Of a DNA stretch of 43,273 bases, positions 1 to 7,385 are shown in pieces. A model generated the notes under the pieces. The model was not told the DNA's origin. It worked only from the letters and a program-made list of their open reading frames with translations, and did not search any database. Source of the stretch: a bacterium (GTDB taxonomy: Bacteria > Sysuimicrobiota > Sysuimicrobiia > Sysuimicrobiales > Segetimicrobiaceae); the NCBI GenBank assembly GCA_035691305.1, contig DASSJF010000018.1, positions 1 to 43,273 on the forward strand, given 5' to 3'. Position numbers and translations under genes: made by a program. Position 1 is the first letter of the stretch, and each line of letters opens with the position of its first letter.

Positions 1-241
1 GCGTCACGGTGACCGCCCGCGCGGCGCGGGCGCGCGCCGCCTCGCGAACGGCGGCCGCGGAGCCGTCCGCGGCGGCCTCCTCGGTGAGGAGCAGCACGTC
101 GAGCCGCACGCCGGCCGCGAGCGCCGCGTCAAGCAGCCGCCACCCTTCGATCGCGCACACGCTCGACCGCCGGCCCGGCGCCCGCAGGGCGGCGCGCAGG
201 TCGCGAATGAGCGAATGGTGCCGGCTCGAGATGATCGGCAC
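1..241 (-). CDS. TrmH/SpoU-family RNA 2'-O-methyltransferase, N-terminal part (cut by window edge)
   Basis: An open frame starts at GTG 241 and runs off the left edge of the window, giving about 80 residues. It opens with PIISSRHHSLIRDLRAALR and continues with IEGWRLLDAALAAGVRLDVL. This is the usual start of SpoU/TrmH-type enzymes: an S-R-x-N/H-x-L-I-x-x-L motif, then the E-G-x-R/W-L-x-x-A-L substrate-binding subdomain. The family transfers a methyl group from SAM to a ribose 2'-OH in rRNA or tRNA. The catalytic knotted domain lies outside the window. The gene follows rplT on the same strand, a very common position for this family. GTG is preceded by a GGGGGTGG stretch that can serve as ribosome binding site. 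The exact RNA target cannot be told. Confidence 0.8.
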   Translation of the reverse strand, partial: MPIISSRHHSLIRDLRAALRAPGRRSSVCAIEGWRLLDAALAAGVRLDVLLLTEEAAADGSAAAVREAARARAARAVTVT

Positions 242-261
242 GTCCACCCCCGCAGACGAAT

Positions 262-287
262 CGGGCCCTCCCTTCGGGGAGGGCCCG
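262..287 (-). terminator. Strong GC hairpin between rplT and the methyltransferase gene
   Basis: A perfect 11-bp inverted repeat (CGGGCCCTCCC and its complement) closes a 4-base loop. The loop reads TTCG on the plus strand and CGAA in the minus-strand transcript. It lies 35 bases after the rplT stop and 20 bases before the next start. There is no T-run after it, so it may be a processing or attenuation hairpin instead of a full terminator. Confidence 0.5.
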
Positions 288-322
288 CCGCTCACCGCCT
301 GCTCAATTGAAGCTCGTGCGGG

Positions 323-676
323 CTAGCCGTCCGAGCGCGAGCGCTTGACGAGCGCTTCGAAGGCGCGGTCGTCGCGAACGGCGAGATCGGCGAGCACCTT
401 GCGGTTGACCTCGATCCCCGCGCGGCGGAGACCGAAGATCAGGCGGCTGTACGACGTCCCGTGAATACGCGCCGCGGCGTTGATGCGCGCGATCCACAGC
501 CGCCGGAACTCCCGCTTCCGGGCGCGCCGGTGGTTGAACGCCTGTTGGAGCGCGCGGTGCACCGTCTGGTTCGCGAGCTTGAACCAGCGGCTCTTCTTGC
601 CCCAGTACCCCTTGGCGAGCTTTAGAACTTTGTGGTGCCGGCGACGGGTCGTGACCCCTCGCTTTACGCGTGCCAT
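323..676 (-). CDS. rplT: 50S ribosomal protein L20
   Basis: The 117-residue product is the normal length for L20. It has the family start [20 protein letters not shown], the basic RxxxR-rich extension that binds 23S rRNA (to about residue 60), and a C-terminal globular domain with the [20 protein letters not shown] core. L20 is needed early in assembly of the large subunit. In several bacteria it also represses its own operon by binding the leader mRNA or the rpmI translation start. The ATG at 676 has AAGGTGAG just upstream. It follows rpmI after 41 bases and belongs to the infC-rpmI-rplT operon. Confidence 0.98.
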   Translation of the reverse strand: MARVKRGVTTRRRHHKVLKLAKGYWGKKSRWFKLANQTVHRALQQAFNHRRARKREFRRLWIARINAAARIHGTSYSRLIFGLRRAGIEVNRKVLADLAVRDDRAFEALVKRSRSDG

Positions 677-717
677 CTCACCTTCCCCCCTGTCCGTCCC
701 GGGGCGCGGCCGCGCCT

Positions 718-915
718 TTACCTGTAGGGCAGCAGCGCCGCCACCCGCGCGCGGTCCGTCCCCTCGATCTCCCGCCGCTGGCGCAGCGACCGCCGGCGCT
801 TCGGCGACTTGCCCACCATCAAATGGCCGCCGAGCTGGCGACCGCGCAGCAGACGCTTCCGCGCGGTCACGCGGATCCGCTTCGCCGTCCCCTGGTGCGT
901 CTTGAGCTTCGGCAT
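718..915 (-). CDS. rpmI: 50S ribosomal protein L35
   Basis: The 65-residue basic protein starts [20 protein letters not shown], the L35 signature, and contains the [11 protein letters not shown] segment. It is a structural protein of the large ribosomal subunit. The ATG at 915 lies 10 bases after the infC stop, and its likely ribosome binding site (GGGGGACGAG) runs from the infC stop codon, so translation of the two may be coupled. Length and order (infC, rpmI, rplT) are typical. Confidence 0.98.
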   Translation of the reverse strand: MPKLKTHQGTAKRIRVTARKRLLRGRQLGGHLMVGKSPKRRRSLRQRREIEGTDRARVAALLPYR

Positions 916-925
916 CTCGTCCCCC

Positions 926-1438
926 TCAGTTCTTCTTCGGCGCCAGAATCATGATCATGTTCCGGCCTTCCATAAGCGGCGGCCGTTCGACGACGCCGAC
1001 GTCGGCGAGCTGCGCCGCCATCCGCTTCAGAATCTGCTCGCCGACCTGCGGATGTGCCATTTCGCGCCCGCGAAACCACATCGAGACCCGCACCTTGTCG
1101 CCGTCCTTCAAGAAGCTCGTGACGGCGCGCGTCTTGGTGTCGAGATCGTGCTGCCCGATCTTCGGGCTCAACCGCATGCCTTTGAGCCCCGACGTCTTCG
1201 ACTTCTTGTGGGCAACCCGCTCGCGCTTCGCCTGTTCGTACTTGTACTTGCCGAAGTCCATGATCCGGCACACCGGCGGGTTGGCGGTCGACGCCACCTC
1301 GACCAGATCAAGCCCGGCGTCCTGCGCGCGCGCGAGCGCGTCGCGCGTCGGTACTACGCCGAGCTGTTCGCCACCGTCCCCGATCAGCCGCACCTCGCGG
1401 GCCCGAATGCGCTCGTTGATTCTGATCTCTCTCTCGAT
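926..1438 (-). CDS. infC: Translation initiation factor IF-3
   Basis: IF-3 binds the 30S subunit, keeps it apart from 50S and proof-reads start codon choice. The N-domain is seen in INERIRAREVRLIGDGGEQL and the C-domain in RLSPKIGQHDLDTKTR and later KVRVSMWFRGREMAHPQVG. The conserved INERIRAREV start shows that the gene begins upstream of the first GTG-coded Met of the frame (1393). There is no in-frame ATG. An ATC codon at 1438 sits 9 bases after AAGGGGG, a good spacing; a TTG at 1447 touches that purine run and is too close. Rare start codons (AUU, AUC, AUA) are well known for infC and allow IF-3 to repress its own synthesis. I place the start at ATC 1438 and keep TTG 1447 as the alternative. 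It is the first gene of the operon. Confidence 0.93.
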   Translation of the reverse strand: MEREIRINERIRAREVRLIGDGGEQLGVVPTRDALARAQDAGLDLVEVASTANPPVCRIMDFGKYKYEQAKRERVAHKKSKTSGLKGMRLSPKIGQHDLDTKTRAVTSFLKDGDKVRVSMWFRGREMAHPQVGEQILKRMAAQLADVGVVERPPLMEGRNMIMILAPKKN

Positions 1439-1466
1439 AAACGCTCAACCCCCTTGGCTGCCCAAA

Positions 1467-1491
1467 CAAAAAAGGGGCGGCATTGCCACCC
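1467..1491 (-). terminator. Attenuator-like intrinsic terminator in the infC leader
   Basis: On the minus strand GGGGTGGC and GCCGCCCC pair over 8 bp around a 3-base loop, directly followed by six T. One pair is G-U in the minus-strand RNA but would be a C-A mismatch on the other strand, which fixes the direction. It lies between the promoter at 1580-1608 and the infC start, so it would stop transcription of infC-rpmI-rplT before the first gene. This is the layout of leader attenuation known for this operon in Gram-positive bacteria. Confidence 0.75.
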
Positions 1492-1579
1492 CCTCGCACA
1501 ATCTCGATCGTGCCGACCTCATCGGCAGCGCCCGGCGCGCCATGAGGTGAGAAGCGGATGGCTTCTGCTTGGCACGAGC

Positions 1580-1608
1580 ACTATACCACGTGCCGAGCGG
1601 ACCGTCAA
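1580..1608 (-). promoter_or_regulatory. Sigma-A type promoter of the infC operon
   Basis: TTGACG (1603-1608) and TATAGT (1580-1585) are separated by exactly 17 bases. Each box matches the vegetative consensus at 5 of 6 positions. Transcription would start near 1573, giving a leader of about 130 bases. In that leader, CGTGCC near the 5' end can pair with GGCACG further down, just before the terminator hairpin. Confidence 0.8.
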
Positions 1609-1630
1609 CGAAAAGCGGGCCTCGATGGCC

Positions 1631-2977
1631 TCATGCGCCCAGCCGCGGACCCGGCCGCGACGTCACCGCGTACGTCGCCAGGTTGACGCCGAACCCGTCG
1701 GACACTCCCGCCCTGCCGGTGGCCTTGTCCACAGCCACGAACTCGCAGGAGAGCGTCCCGAGATCGACCGCGAGCCGCAGATAGCCGTAAAGGGTGTCAG
1801 AAAACGCCTCGAGTGTGAGCGGATTGCCGTTCGCGTCGGTGCCTGTCACCGGAGGCTTCGGCTTCTGCCCGCCGGCGCCGGGCTTGAAGCCTGATAGATT
1901 GAAGTAGCCGCCGCTCCCGGCGACGACGTACGGGATCTGGCGGCCGGCGACCGTCCGCGTGTACCGCTCGTACAGATGGGCGTGGCCGGAGAGCACGACG
2001 TCCGGGTAGATGCCGGCCTTCCGGCACGCGGCGTCGATGTCACCCAGCATCGCCGGATTCGGCGTGTGGCTGCCGCTGCCGGTAAACGGCGGATGGTGCA
2101 CGGCGATGACGACGGCGCGCCGGTCGTTCTGCGCGCGCCGCACGGCCGCGGCTTGCAGTTGGGCTTGCAGAAAGTTGAGTTGGTCCGGGCCCACCTTTGG
2201 ACCGCTGAGCAGACCCTGGGTCGCGCCCTCGCTCGTGTTCGAGTACAGGCCGATGATCTTGACGAACGGCGCGTCGAGCGTAAAGTACACGCCGGGCTGC
2301 GTCATCGTCGTCCGCGCGCAGCCCTGTGCGACGACGTGGTGCACCGGCTTGGCTGTGCAGAAGTTGTTGCAGAACGGCTCCAGCGAGTACTTGACCGGCT
2401 CTCCGGGAAAAAGCACGCCGTCGTGGTTGCCCGGCACGGCGAAGATCGGCGCATCGTAGTCGCGGTACGGATCGTAGAACTGATCGTAGTAGTAGCGCTC
2501 CTGACCATAGTAGTAGACCACGTCGCCGAGGTGGAAGAAGAACGTCGGTCGCCCGCCCGCGTAGGTCGCGCCTGCGATCTCGGCCGCCATCGCATCCGCC
2601 ACCTTGAACTGGCTGTCCGGTTGCTTGATGCCGCCGGTGTCGCCGACGGCGTGAAACACGATCTTGCCCGCCCGCTGAATTTGAGAGACGACGCCGGCGC
2701 CGACGACGTCCGCGAGTGCGAGCACGGGCGGCGTGCGCCGCGGCACCGGCACCGGCTCGGGTGTGGGGGTCGACTTGATGCTGGCGTCGGCGAAGACGTT
2801 CTTAGGGTCAAAGGTGTCGTAGTTGTCCCGCGTCGCGTGCGGATTGGCGAACGCGAAGCCGAGCGGCGACGTCGTGCCGGCGGGCTGAGGATTGGCGGAT
2901 GGCGAGCCGCGGGCGACGGGCCCACGTTTGACCGCACCGGCCGGGCGCACCGGGACGCGCGTGCCGCGGCGCCGCAC
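1631..2977 (-). CDS. Calcineurin-like metallophosphoesterase
   Basis: The 448-residue protein carries all five blocks of the metallophosphoesterase fold: GDTG (112-115), GDVVYY (151-156), GNHD (183-186), HHPPF (304-308) and GHAHLYER (341-348). These supply the Asp, Asn and His ligands for a two-metal centre that hydrolyses phosphate mono- or diesters. The spacing is like the purple acid phosphatase/3',5'-cyclic AMP phosphodiesterase-like group. The first 80 residues are rich in Pro, Arg and Ala and show no clear signal peptide, so the location is uncertain. GTG 2977 has GGGGGGAT upstream. The gene stands alone, divergent from tetR. A TATAAA at 3031-3036 may be its -10 box, but I find no convincing -35. 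The substrate is unknown. Confidence 0.85.
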   Translation of the reverse strand: MRRRGTRVPVRPAGAVKRGPVARGSPSANPQPAGTTSPLGFAFANPHATRDNYDTFDPKNVFADASIKSTPTPEPVPVPRRTPPVLALADVVGAGVVSQIQRAGKIVFHAVGDTGGIKQPDSQFKVADAMAAEIAGATYAGGRPTFFFHLGDVVYYYGQERYYYDQFYDPYRDYDAPIFAVPGNHDGVLFPGEPVKYSLEPFCNNFCTAKPVHHVVAQGCARTTMTQPGVYFTLDAPFVKIIGLYSNTSEGATQGLLSGPKVGPDQLNFLQAQLQAAAVRRAQNDRRAVVIAVHHPPFTGSGSHTPNPAMLGDIDAACRKAGIYPDVVLSGHAHLYERYTRTVAGRQIPYVVAGSGGYFNLSGFKPGAGGQKPKPPVTGTDANGNPLTLEAFSDTLYGYLRLAVDLGTLSCEFVAVDKATGRAGVSDGFGVNLATYAVTSRPGPRLGA

Positions 2978-3094
2978 GAGGATCCCCCCAGTCTGATGGT
3001 GCGGACTCGCTGTTCGAGCACAGAGAGGCTTTTATATTGCACGGCTGTACTCCTCGTTTCGTACTCAAACTTCACGAAACTCATCTAGAGAGGG

Positions 3095-3114
3095 TAGACC
3101 GACGCGTCGGTCTA
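3095..3114. promoter_or_regulatory. Perfect 20-bp palindrome, likely operator of the TetR regulator
   Basis: TAGACCGACGCGTCGGTCTA reads the same on both strands. It lies 17 bases before the tetR start and between the two divergent genes. TetR-family dimers typically bind palindromes of this size near their own gene. Its place so close to the tetR start would let the regulator block its own operon, and it could also affect the divergent metallophosphoesterase gene. Confidence 0.75.
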
Positions 3115-3131
3115 ATCTACCTCTGAAGGCT

Positions 3132-3758
3132 ATGTCCATCCGAACCGTCCGGCGGTCCACGGCCGCCACCGACACGAGGGACCGTCTACTCCAGGCGGCG
3201 ATGGAGGTCTTCGCCGAGCAGGGGTACCACGGCACCACCGTCGACGACGTTGTCGCGGTCTCGGGCACATCAAAAGGGGCCTTCTACCACTACTTCTCGA
3301 GTAAACAGCACGTGTTCCTCACGCTTATGGACACCCTCGCGGGCCTCGTCGAGGCCGGCGCAGAGTCGGCGATCGCCGGCGAACCCACCGCCCTCCGCAA
3401 GGTCGAAGGCGCGTTGCGGGTCGTGCTCGAGACCGCCGAGACGCGGCGCGACCTCGCGAAGATCCTGCTCGTCGAAGCGGTCGGCCTGGGCCCCGCCCTG
3501 GAGGAGAAACGCCTTGAGATCCACCGCCGCTTCGCGCAGGTGATCCAGCGGCACCTCGACCGTGCCGTCACCGAACGGGCGATCCCCGCCCAGAACACGG
3601 CGCTCGCGGCTCAGGCGTGGCTCGGCACGCTCAACGAGGTGATCACGCAATGGCTCGTGGCCGGCGACGGACGCGTGACCGATCGCCTTCCCGACCTTCG
3701 GCTGCTGCTGCTGCGCAGCATCGGCGCGTCGGACGCGCGAAAGGAGATCGAACAGTGA
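3132..3758 (+). CDS. TetR/AcrR-family transcriptional regulator
   Basis: The 208-residue protein has the TetR DNA-binding domain at residues 14-60: TRDRLLQAAMEVFAEQGYHG, then the helix-turn-helix TTVDDVVAVSGTSKGAFYHYF and SSKQHVF. The C-terminal helical part (about 75-200) would bind a ligand and dimerise; it is too variable to predict the ligand. ATG 3132 has GAAGG just before it. Its stop overlaps the start of the binding-protein gene by one base (TGATG), so it is the first gene of the importer/menA operon and probably controls it through the palindrome at 3095-3114. Confidence 0.93.
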   Translation: MSIRTVRRSTAATDTRDRLLQAAMEVFAEQGYHGTTVDDVVAVSGTSKGAFYHYFSSKQHVFLTLMDTLAGLVEAGAESAIAGEPTALRKVEGALRVVLETAETRRDLAKILLVEAVGLGPALEEKRLEIHRRFAQVIQRHLDRAVTERAIPAQNTALAAQAWLGTLNEVITQWLVAGDGRVTDRLPDLRLLLLRSIGASDARKEIEQ

Positions 3759-4795
3759 TGAACCGGCGGACCTTCTTCACCATGGCGCTCGGCGCGGCGT
3801 CGCTCGGCGCGGGGTCGAGCCTTTGGACGCCCGCGCGCGTGCGCGCGCAGACGCGGTCCGTCCTCCACATCCGCGTCGTGCACGTTCCCGTCCTGATCTT
3901 CGCGCCGCTCTACGTAGCGATCGAGCGGGGCTATTTCACCCGCGAAGGCCTCGACGTCGAACTGATCAGCACGCCGGGCGGCACCTCCGCGTTCGTTGTG
4001 CTGGCTAGCGGCCGGGCGGAAGCGGTGATCGGCGGCCTGGGCGCCGGCGTCTTCAACGCGGCGGCGCGCGGGCTCGACTTCAAAGTCGTCGGCCCCGTTC
4101 ACCTCGAACGGCCGCCGGTAAGCACGCCGCTGGTCATCAGCCGCCGTGCCCGCGACGCAGGCGAGATCCGTACCGTCCGCGACCTCCGCGGCAAACGCGT
4201 GTCCATCAACGTGCTGGGATCCGCCACCGAGTTCTGGCTCAACGCCGCGATGCTGCACGGCGGGCTGACGATGGTCGACATCCAGCCGGTGGAGGTAAAC
4301 TTTCCCGAGGTGCCGGCCGCCCTCACCAACGGCGCGATCGCCGCGGGCCTCCTCGGTGAGCCGCTCGCCACCCTCGCGGAGGACCGGGGGCAGATCTCGG
4401 TCTTGAGCGACGACTTCATCAACGGCGTCCAGGTTACCGCGGCGTATTTCGGCGGCGAATTCATGCGCGGCCACCCCGACTACGCGGTGGGCTTCATGGT
4501 GGCGTGGCTCCGCGCGTGCCGGGACCTGTACGGGGCGGGGTTCCGCCGGCCCGACGTCGCGCGGATCGTGCAGAAGTACACCGGCGTGCCGGCGGACGTG
4601 GTGGCGCGGGCGCGGCGTCCGTACTACGAACCGAACGGCGCGATGAACTTCAACGACTTCGTGCGGCTCGAGGAGTTCTTCCGGACGCGCGGCGAGCTGA
4701 CCTACACGAAGCCGCTGCCGCCGCAGGCCTATGTCGACACGTCGTTCGTGCGGCGGGCGCTCGCGCTCGCGGGACCGTTCACGCCGGCGCCGTGA
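3758..4795 (+). CDS. ABC transporter substrate-binding protein, NMT1/SsuA-like
   Basis: This 345-residue protein opens with a Tat-like signal: NRRTFF, a hydrophobic stretch, and probable cleavage after ARVRA near residue 30. The mature part has the NMT1/SsuA pattern: PLYVAIERGYFTREGLDVEL, then GRAEAVIGGLGAG and the DLRGKRVSINVLGSATE hinge region. Such proteins capture nitrate, sulfonates, taurine, pyrimidine or thiamine precursors, or aromatic acids. The sequence does not tell which. ATG 3758 is chosen because AAGGAG lies 11 bases upstream and the signal peptide starts there. An upstream in-frame ATG at 3617 would only add translation inside tetR. It overlaps the ATPase gene by 4 bases. Confidence 0.9.
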   Translation: MNRRTFFTMALGAASLGAGSSLWTPARVRAQTRSVLHIRVVHVPVLIFAPLYVAIERGYFTREGLDVELISTPGGTSAFVVLASGRAEAVIGGLGAGVFNAAARGLDFKVVGPVHLERPPVSTPLVISRRARDAGEIRTVRDLRGKRVSINVLGSATEFWLNAAMLHGGLTMVDIQPVEVNFPEVPAALTNGAIAAGLLGEPLATLAEDRGQISVLSDDFINGVQVTAAYFGGEFMRGHPDYAVGFMVAWLRACRDLYGAGFRRPDVARIVQKYTGVPADVVARARRPYYEPNGAMNFNDFVRLEEFFRTRGELTYTKPLPPQAYVDTSFVRRALALAGPFTPAP

Positions 4796-5667
4796 GTACC
4801 GCCATCCTCACCGGGCCCGCCGCGCTCGCCGCGTCGGCGGTGACGCACGGCTACCGCACCGAGCGCGGCGAGATCGCGGCGCTGCGGGACGTGTCGCTGC
4901 GTATCGCGCCGGGCGAATTCTGCGCGCTCATCGGACCGTCGGGCTGCGGCAAGACGACACTGCTGCACGTGCTGGCAGGGCTGCTGCGCCCGTCGGCGGG
5001 CCAGGTCGCGGTCCCGCCGGCGGGGCCCCGGCGGCTCGCCGCGGCGGTCGTATTCCAAGGCGTCAGCACCTTTCCGTGGATGACGGTCCTCGGCAACGTC
5101 GAGTACGGACTGCGCATGCTCGGCGTCCCGCGCCCCGAGCGGTCCCGGCGCGCCGAGGCCGAACTCCGCCGTGTCGGGCTCGCGGCGTTCCGCGACACGT
5201 ATCCGCGGCAGCTTTCCGAGGGGATGCGCCAGCGCGTCAGCATCGCGAGGGCGCTGGCTACGGATCCGACGGTACTGCTGATGGACGAACCGTTCGCGAG
5301 CCTCGACGAGCAGACGCGGCTCGTCCTCCAAGACCAGCTGCTCGCCCTGTGGGAGGAGCGGCGCCCGACGGTGCTGTTCGTGACGCACAGCCTGGACGAG
5401 GCCGCACGGCTTGCCGACCGCGTGCTCGTGATGAGCGCCCGGCCCGGCCGCATCAAAGCCGACATCCCGGTGCCGTTCGCGCGTCCTCGTGAATACCGTG
5501 AGGTGCGGCGCGATCCGGCCTACGGCGCGTTCACGGCCCGCCTGTGGGACGAGCTCGAAAACGAGCTCGCTGCGAGTACATCGCTGCCCGCTCAAATTTC
5601 AAGTTTGCGCGCCGCGGAGTCGCCGCGCGGCCCGGCGTCAGCCGGGCCCCCGACGGGAAAGCGGTGA
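4792..5667 (+). CDS. ABC transporter ATP-binding protein, SsuB/TauB-like
   Basis: The 291-residue subunit drives import by the adjacent permease. Walker A is GPSGCGKT (48-55), the Q-loop is VVFQG (Q89), Walker B is VLLMDEPFASLDEQ (from 161) and the H-loop is VTHSLDEA (H199). The signature motif is LSEGM (141-145), where most relatives have LSGGM, so the second Gly is Glu. The C-terminal 70 residues after RPREYREVRRDPAY are family-like, then degenerate into a Ser/Pro/Gly-rich tail. GTG 4792 overlaps the previous stop by 4 bases (GTGA). The 3' end overlaps the permease start in the same way. Confidence 0.93.
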   Translation: MSTAILTGPAALAASAVTHGYRTERGEIAALRDVSLRIAPGEFCALIGPSGCGKTTLLHVLAGLLRPSAGQVAVPPAGPRRLAAAVVFQGVSTFPWMTVLGNVEYGLRMLGVPRPERSRRAEAELRRVGLAAFRDTYPRQLSEGMRQRVSIARALATDPTVLLMDEPFASLDEQTRLVLQDQLLALWEERRPTVLFVTHSLDEAARLADRVLVMSARPGRIKADIPVPFARPREYREVRRDPAYGAFTARLWDELENELAASTSLPAQISSLRAAESPRGPASAGPPTGKR

Positions 5668-6419
5668 TCCCCCGCCGCGCCGATCGCGCGCTCACCCTCC
5701 TCTCGCCGATCGTGTTCCTGGCGGTCTGGGAGGCCCTCAGCCGGGCCGGCGTCCTCGACGCCCGCTACGTGCCTCCGCCGAGCGTCGTGCTCGGCACGCT
5801 CGCCGCGATGACCCGGAGCGGCGAGCTGCCGTACAACGTGGCGGTGAGCGTACAGCGCATCGTGATCGGCTTCCTGCTCGGCGCAGCGCCGGCCGTCGCG
5901 CTCGGACTGTCGATGGGGCTCAGCCGGTCCGTGCGCGCCGCGATCATGCCGCTCGTCTCCGCGATCTATCCCATTCCGAAGATCGCGGTCTACCCGCTCA
6001 TCATCTTCTACCTCGGGATCGGTGAGGCGTCGAAACTCAGCATCGTCGCGCTCAGCATCTTCTTCCTGGTGCTGCTCAACACGATGGCCGGCGTCCTCGG
6101 GCTCGACGAATCGTACGCCCGCGTCGCGCGCGCCTACGGCGCCCGCCGGTCCGCGCTCGTCACGACCGTGGCGCTTCCGGGCGCGCTCCCGTCGATCTTC
6201 ACGGGGCTCAAGCTCGGAATGGGCTTCGCGCTGATCGTCATCGTCGGCGCCGAGCTGCTCGGGTCCGACGCCGGCATCGGGCATCTGATCTGGCGCGCGT
6301 ATCAGATCTTCGCGATCGACGTGATGTTCGCAGGGCTGCTCGTCACCGCCGCGCTGGGGTGGATTGCCACGGCCGCGCTGGACTGGCTCGAGCGGCGCGT
6401 CATTCCGTGGCGGGCATGA
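5664..6419 (+). CDS. ABC transporter permease, SsuC/TauC-like
   Basis: The 251-residue integral membrane protein has about six hydrophobic segments and the EAA loop that contacts the ATPase: ARVARAYGARRSALVTTVAL, then PGALPSIFTGLKLGMG. It belongs to the binding-protein-dependent transport group used by SsuC, TauC and NrtB. GTG 5664 is chosen because it overlaps the ATPase stop by 4 bases (GTGA) and gives the usual length. An ATG at 5544 would add about 40 residues of poor quality. Its stop overlaps the menA start (ATGA). Confidence 0.93.
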   Translation: MIPRRADRALTLLSPIVFLAVWEALSRAGVLDARYVPPPSVVLGTLAAMTRSGELPYNVAVSVQRIVIGFLLGAAPAVALGLSMGLSRSVRAAIMPLVSAIYPIPKIAVYPLIIFYLGIGEASKLSIVALSIFFLVLLNTMAGVLGLDESYARVARAYGARRSALVTTVALPGALPSIFTGLKLGMGFALIVIVGAELLGSDAGIGHLIWRAYQIFAIDVMFAGLLVTAALGWIATAALDWLERRVIPWRA

Positions 6420-7369
6420 CGCGGGCCGCAGAGCCGCCCGCGGTGGAAGAACGGCCCGCGGGCGCAGCGGTGCGCCGCGGCGGACGGCCGGCCTTGTGGT
6501 GGCGCGCCGCGCGACCCTACTCGCTCACCGCATCCGTCACGCCGGTGCTACTCGGAACGGCCGCGGCGGCGCGCGACGGTCACTTCACGGCCCTCATCTT
6601 CCTCGCCGCGCTCGGCGGGGCGGCGGCGATCCAGGCCGGCACCAACATGACCAACGATTACTACGACTACGTGCGCGGGGTGGATACCGGCGAGTCGATC
6701 GGGCCGGGCGGCCTGATTCAGCACGGGCTGCTGTCGCCGCGCGCGGTGCTGGCCGGCGGCCTCGCGCTGTTCGCGGCCGGAAGCGCGTTCGGGCTGTGGC
6801 TCGCCGCCGTCGCCGGGTGGCCGGTACTGGCCGCGGGGGTCCTGAGCGTGCTGGCCGGGTACGCGTATACCGGCGGTCCCCTGCCGCTCGGCTACGTCGG
6901 TCTCGGAGACCTCGTGGTCTTCGTGTTCATGGGGCCCGTGATCGTCCTCGGGGCGTACTTCGTGCAGGCGCGCGGGCTCGGCCCGACCGCCTGGTGGCTG
7001 TCGCTTCCGATGGCCGCGCTCGTCACGGCCGTGCTCGTCGTGAACAACCTCCGCGACATCGACGGCGATCGCCGGAGCGGAAAGCGCACGATGGCCACGC
7101 TGATCGGCCCGCGCGCGACGCGCGCCGAATACACGCTGCTCGTCGTACTGACCTACGCGGCGGTCATCGCAGGCGTGGCCGTCGGGGCGTCGCCGCCGCT
7201 GTGTCTTGCCGCGCTCCTCACCGCGCCCGCGGCCGTGTCCCTGTGCCGCCGCCTCGCCCGGGACAGCGATCCGGTCGCGCTCAGCCTCGCCCTCCGCGGC
7301 ACCGCACAACTGCACCAGCGCACCGGCGTCCTGCTCGCCGCAGCCCTCCTGCTTTCCCGCCGGCCCTGA
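6416..7369 (+). CDS. menA: 1,4-dihydroxy-2-naphthoate polyprenyltransferase (UbiA family)
   Basis: The 317-residue membrane enzyme joins a polyprenyl chain to dihydroxynaphthoate to make demethylmenaquinone. The first Asp-rich motif is N-D-Y-Y-D-Y-V-R-G-V-D (80-90), which binds the diphosphate through magnesium. The second is NNLRDIDGDRRSGKRTMAT (about 215-233). The GTNMTNDYYDY and NNLRDIDGD forms are characteristic of MenA among UbiA proteins. Around eight to nine transmembrane helices are visible. ATG 6416 overlaps the permease stop by 4 bases, so MenA is co-transcribed with the TetR-controlled importer, which is unusual. Another UbiA activity is possible but less likely. Confidence 0.85.
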   Translation: MTRAAEPPAVEERPAGAAVRRGGRPALWWRAARPYSLTASVTPVLLGTAAAARDGHFTALIFLAALGGAAAIQAGTNMTNDYYDYVRGVDTGESIGPGGLIQHGLLSPRAVLAGGLALFAAGSAFGLWLAAVAGWPVLAAGVLSVLAGYAYTGGPLPLGYVGLGDLVVFVFMGPVIVLGAYFVQARGLGPTAWWLSLPMAALVTAVLVVNNLRDIDGDRRSGKRTMATLIGPRATRAEYTLLVVLTYAAVIAGVAVGASPPLCLAALLTAPAAVSLCRRLARDSDPVALSLALRGTAQLHQRTGVLLAAALLLSRRP

Positions 7370-7385
7370 CCTTCGTTCTGTCCGC

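Noticed and set aside
1447-1541. A small leader frame (MARRALPMRSARSRLCEGVAM...) that ends in a TGA overlapping the TTG before infC.
   Set aside because: It has no ribosome binding site and no run of regulatory codons. The terminator and hairpins explain the region better.
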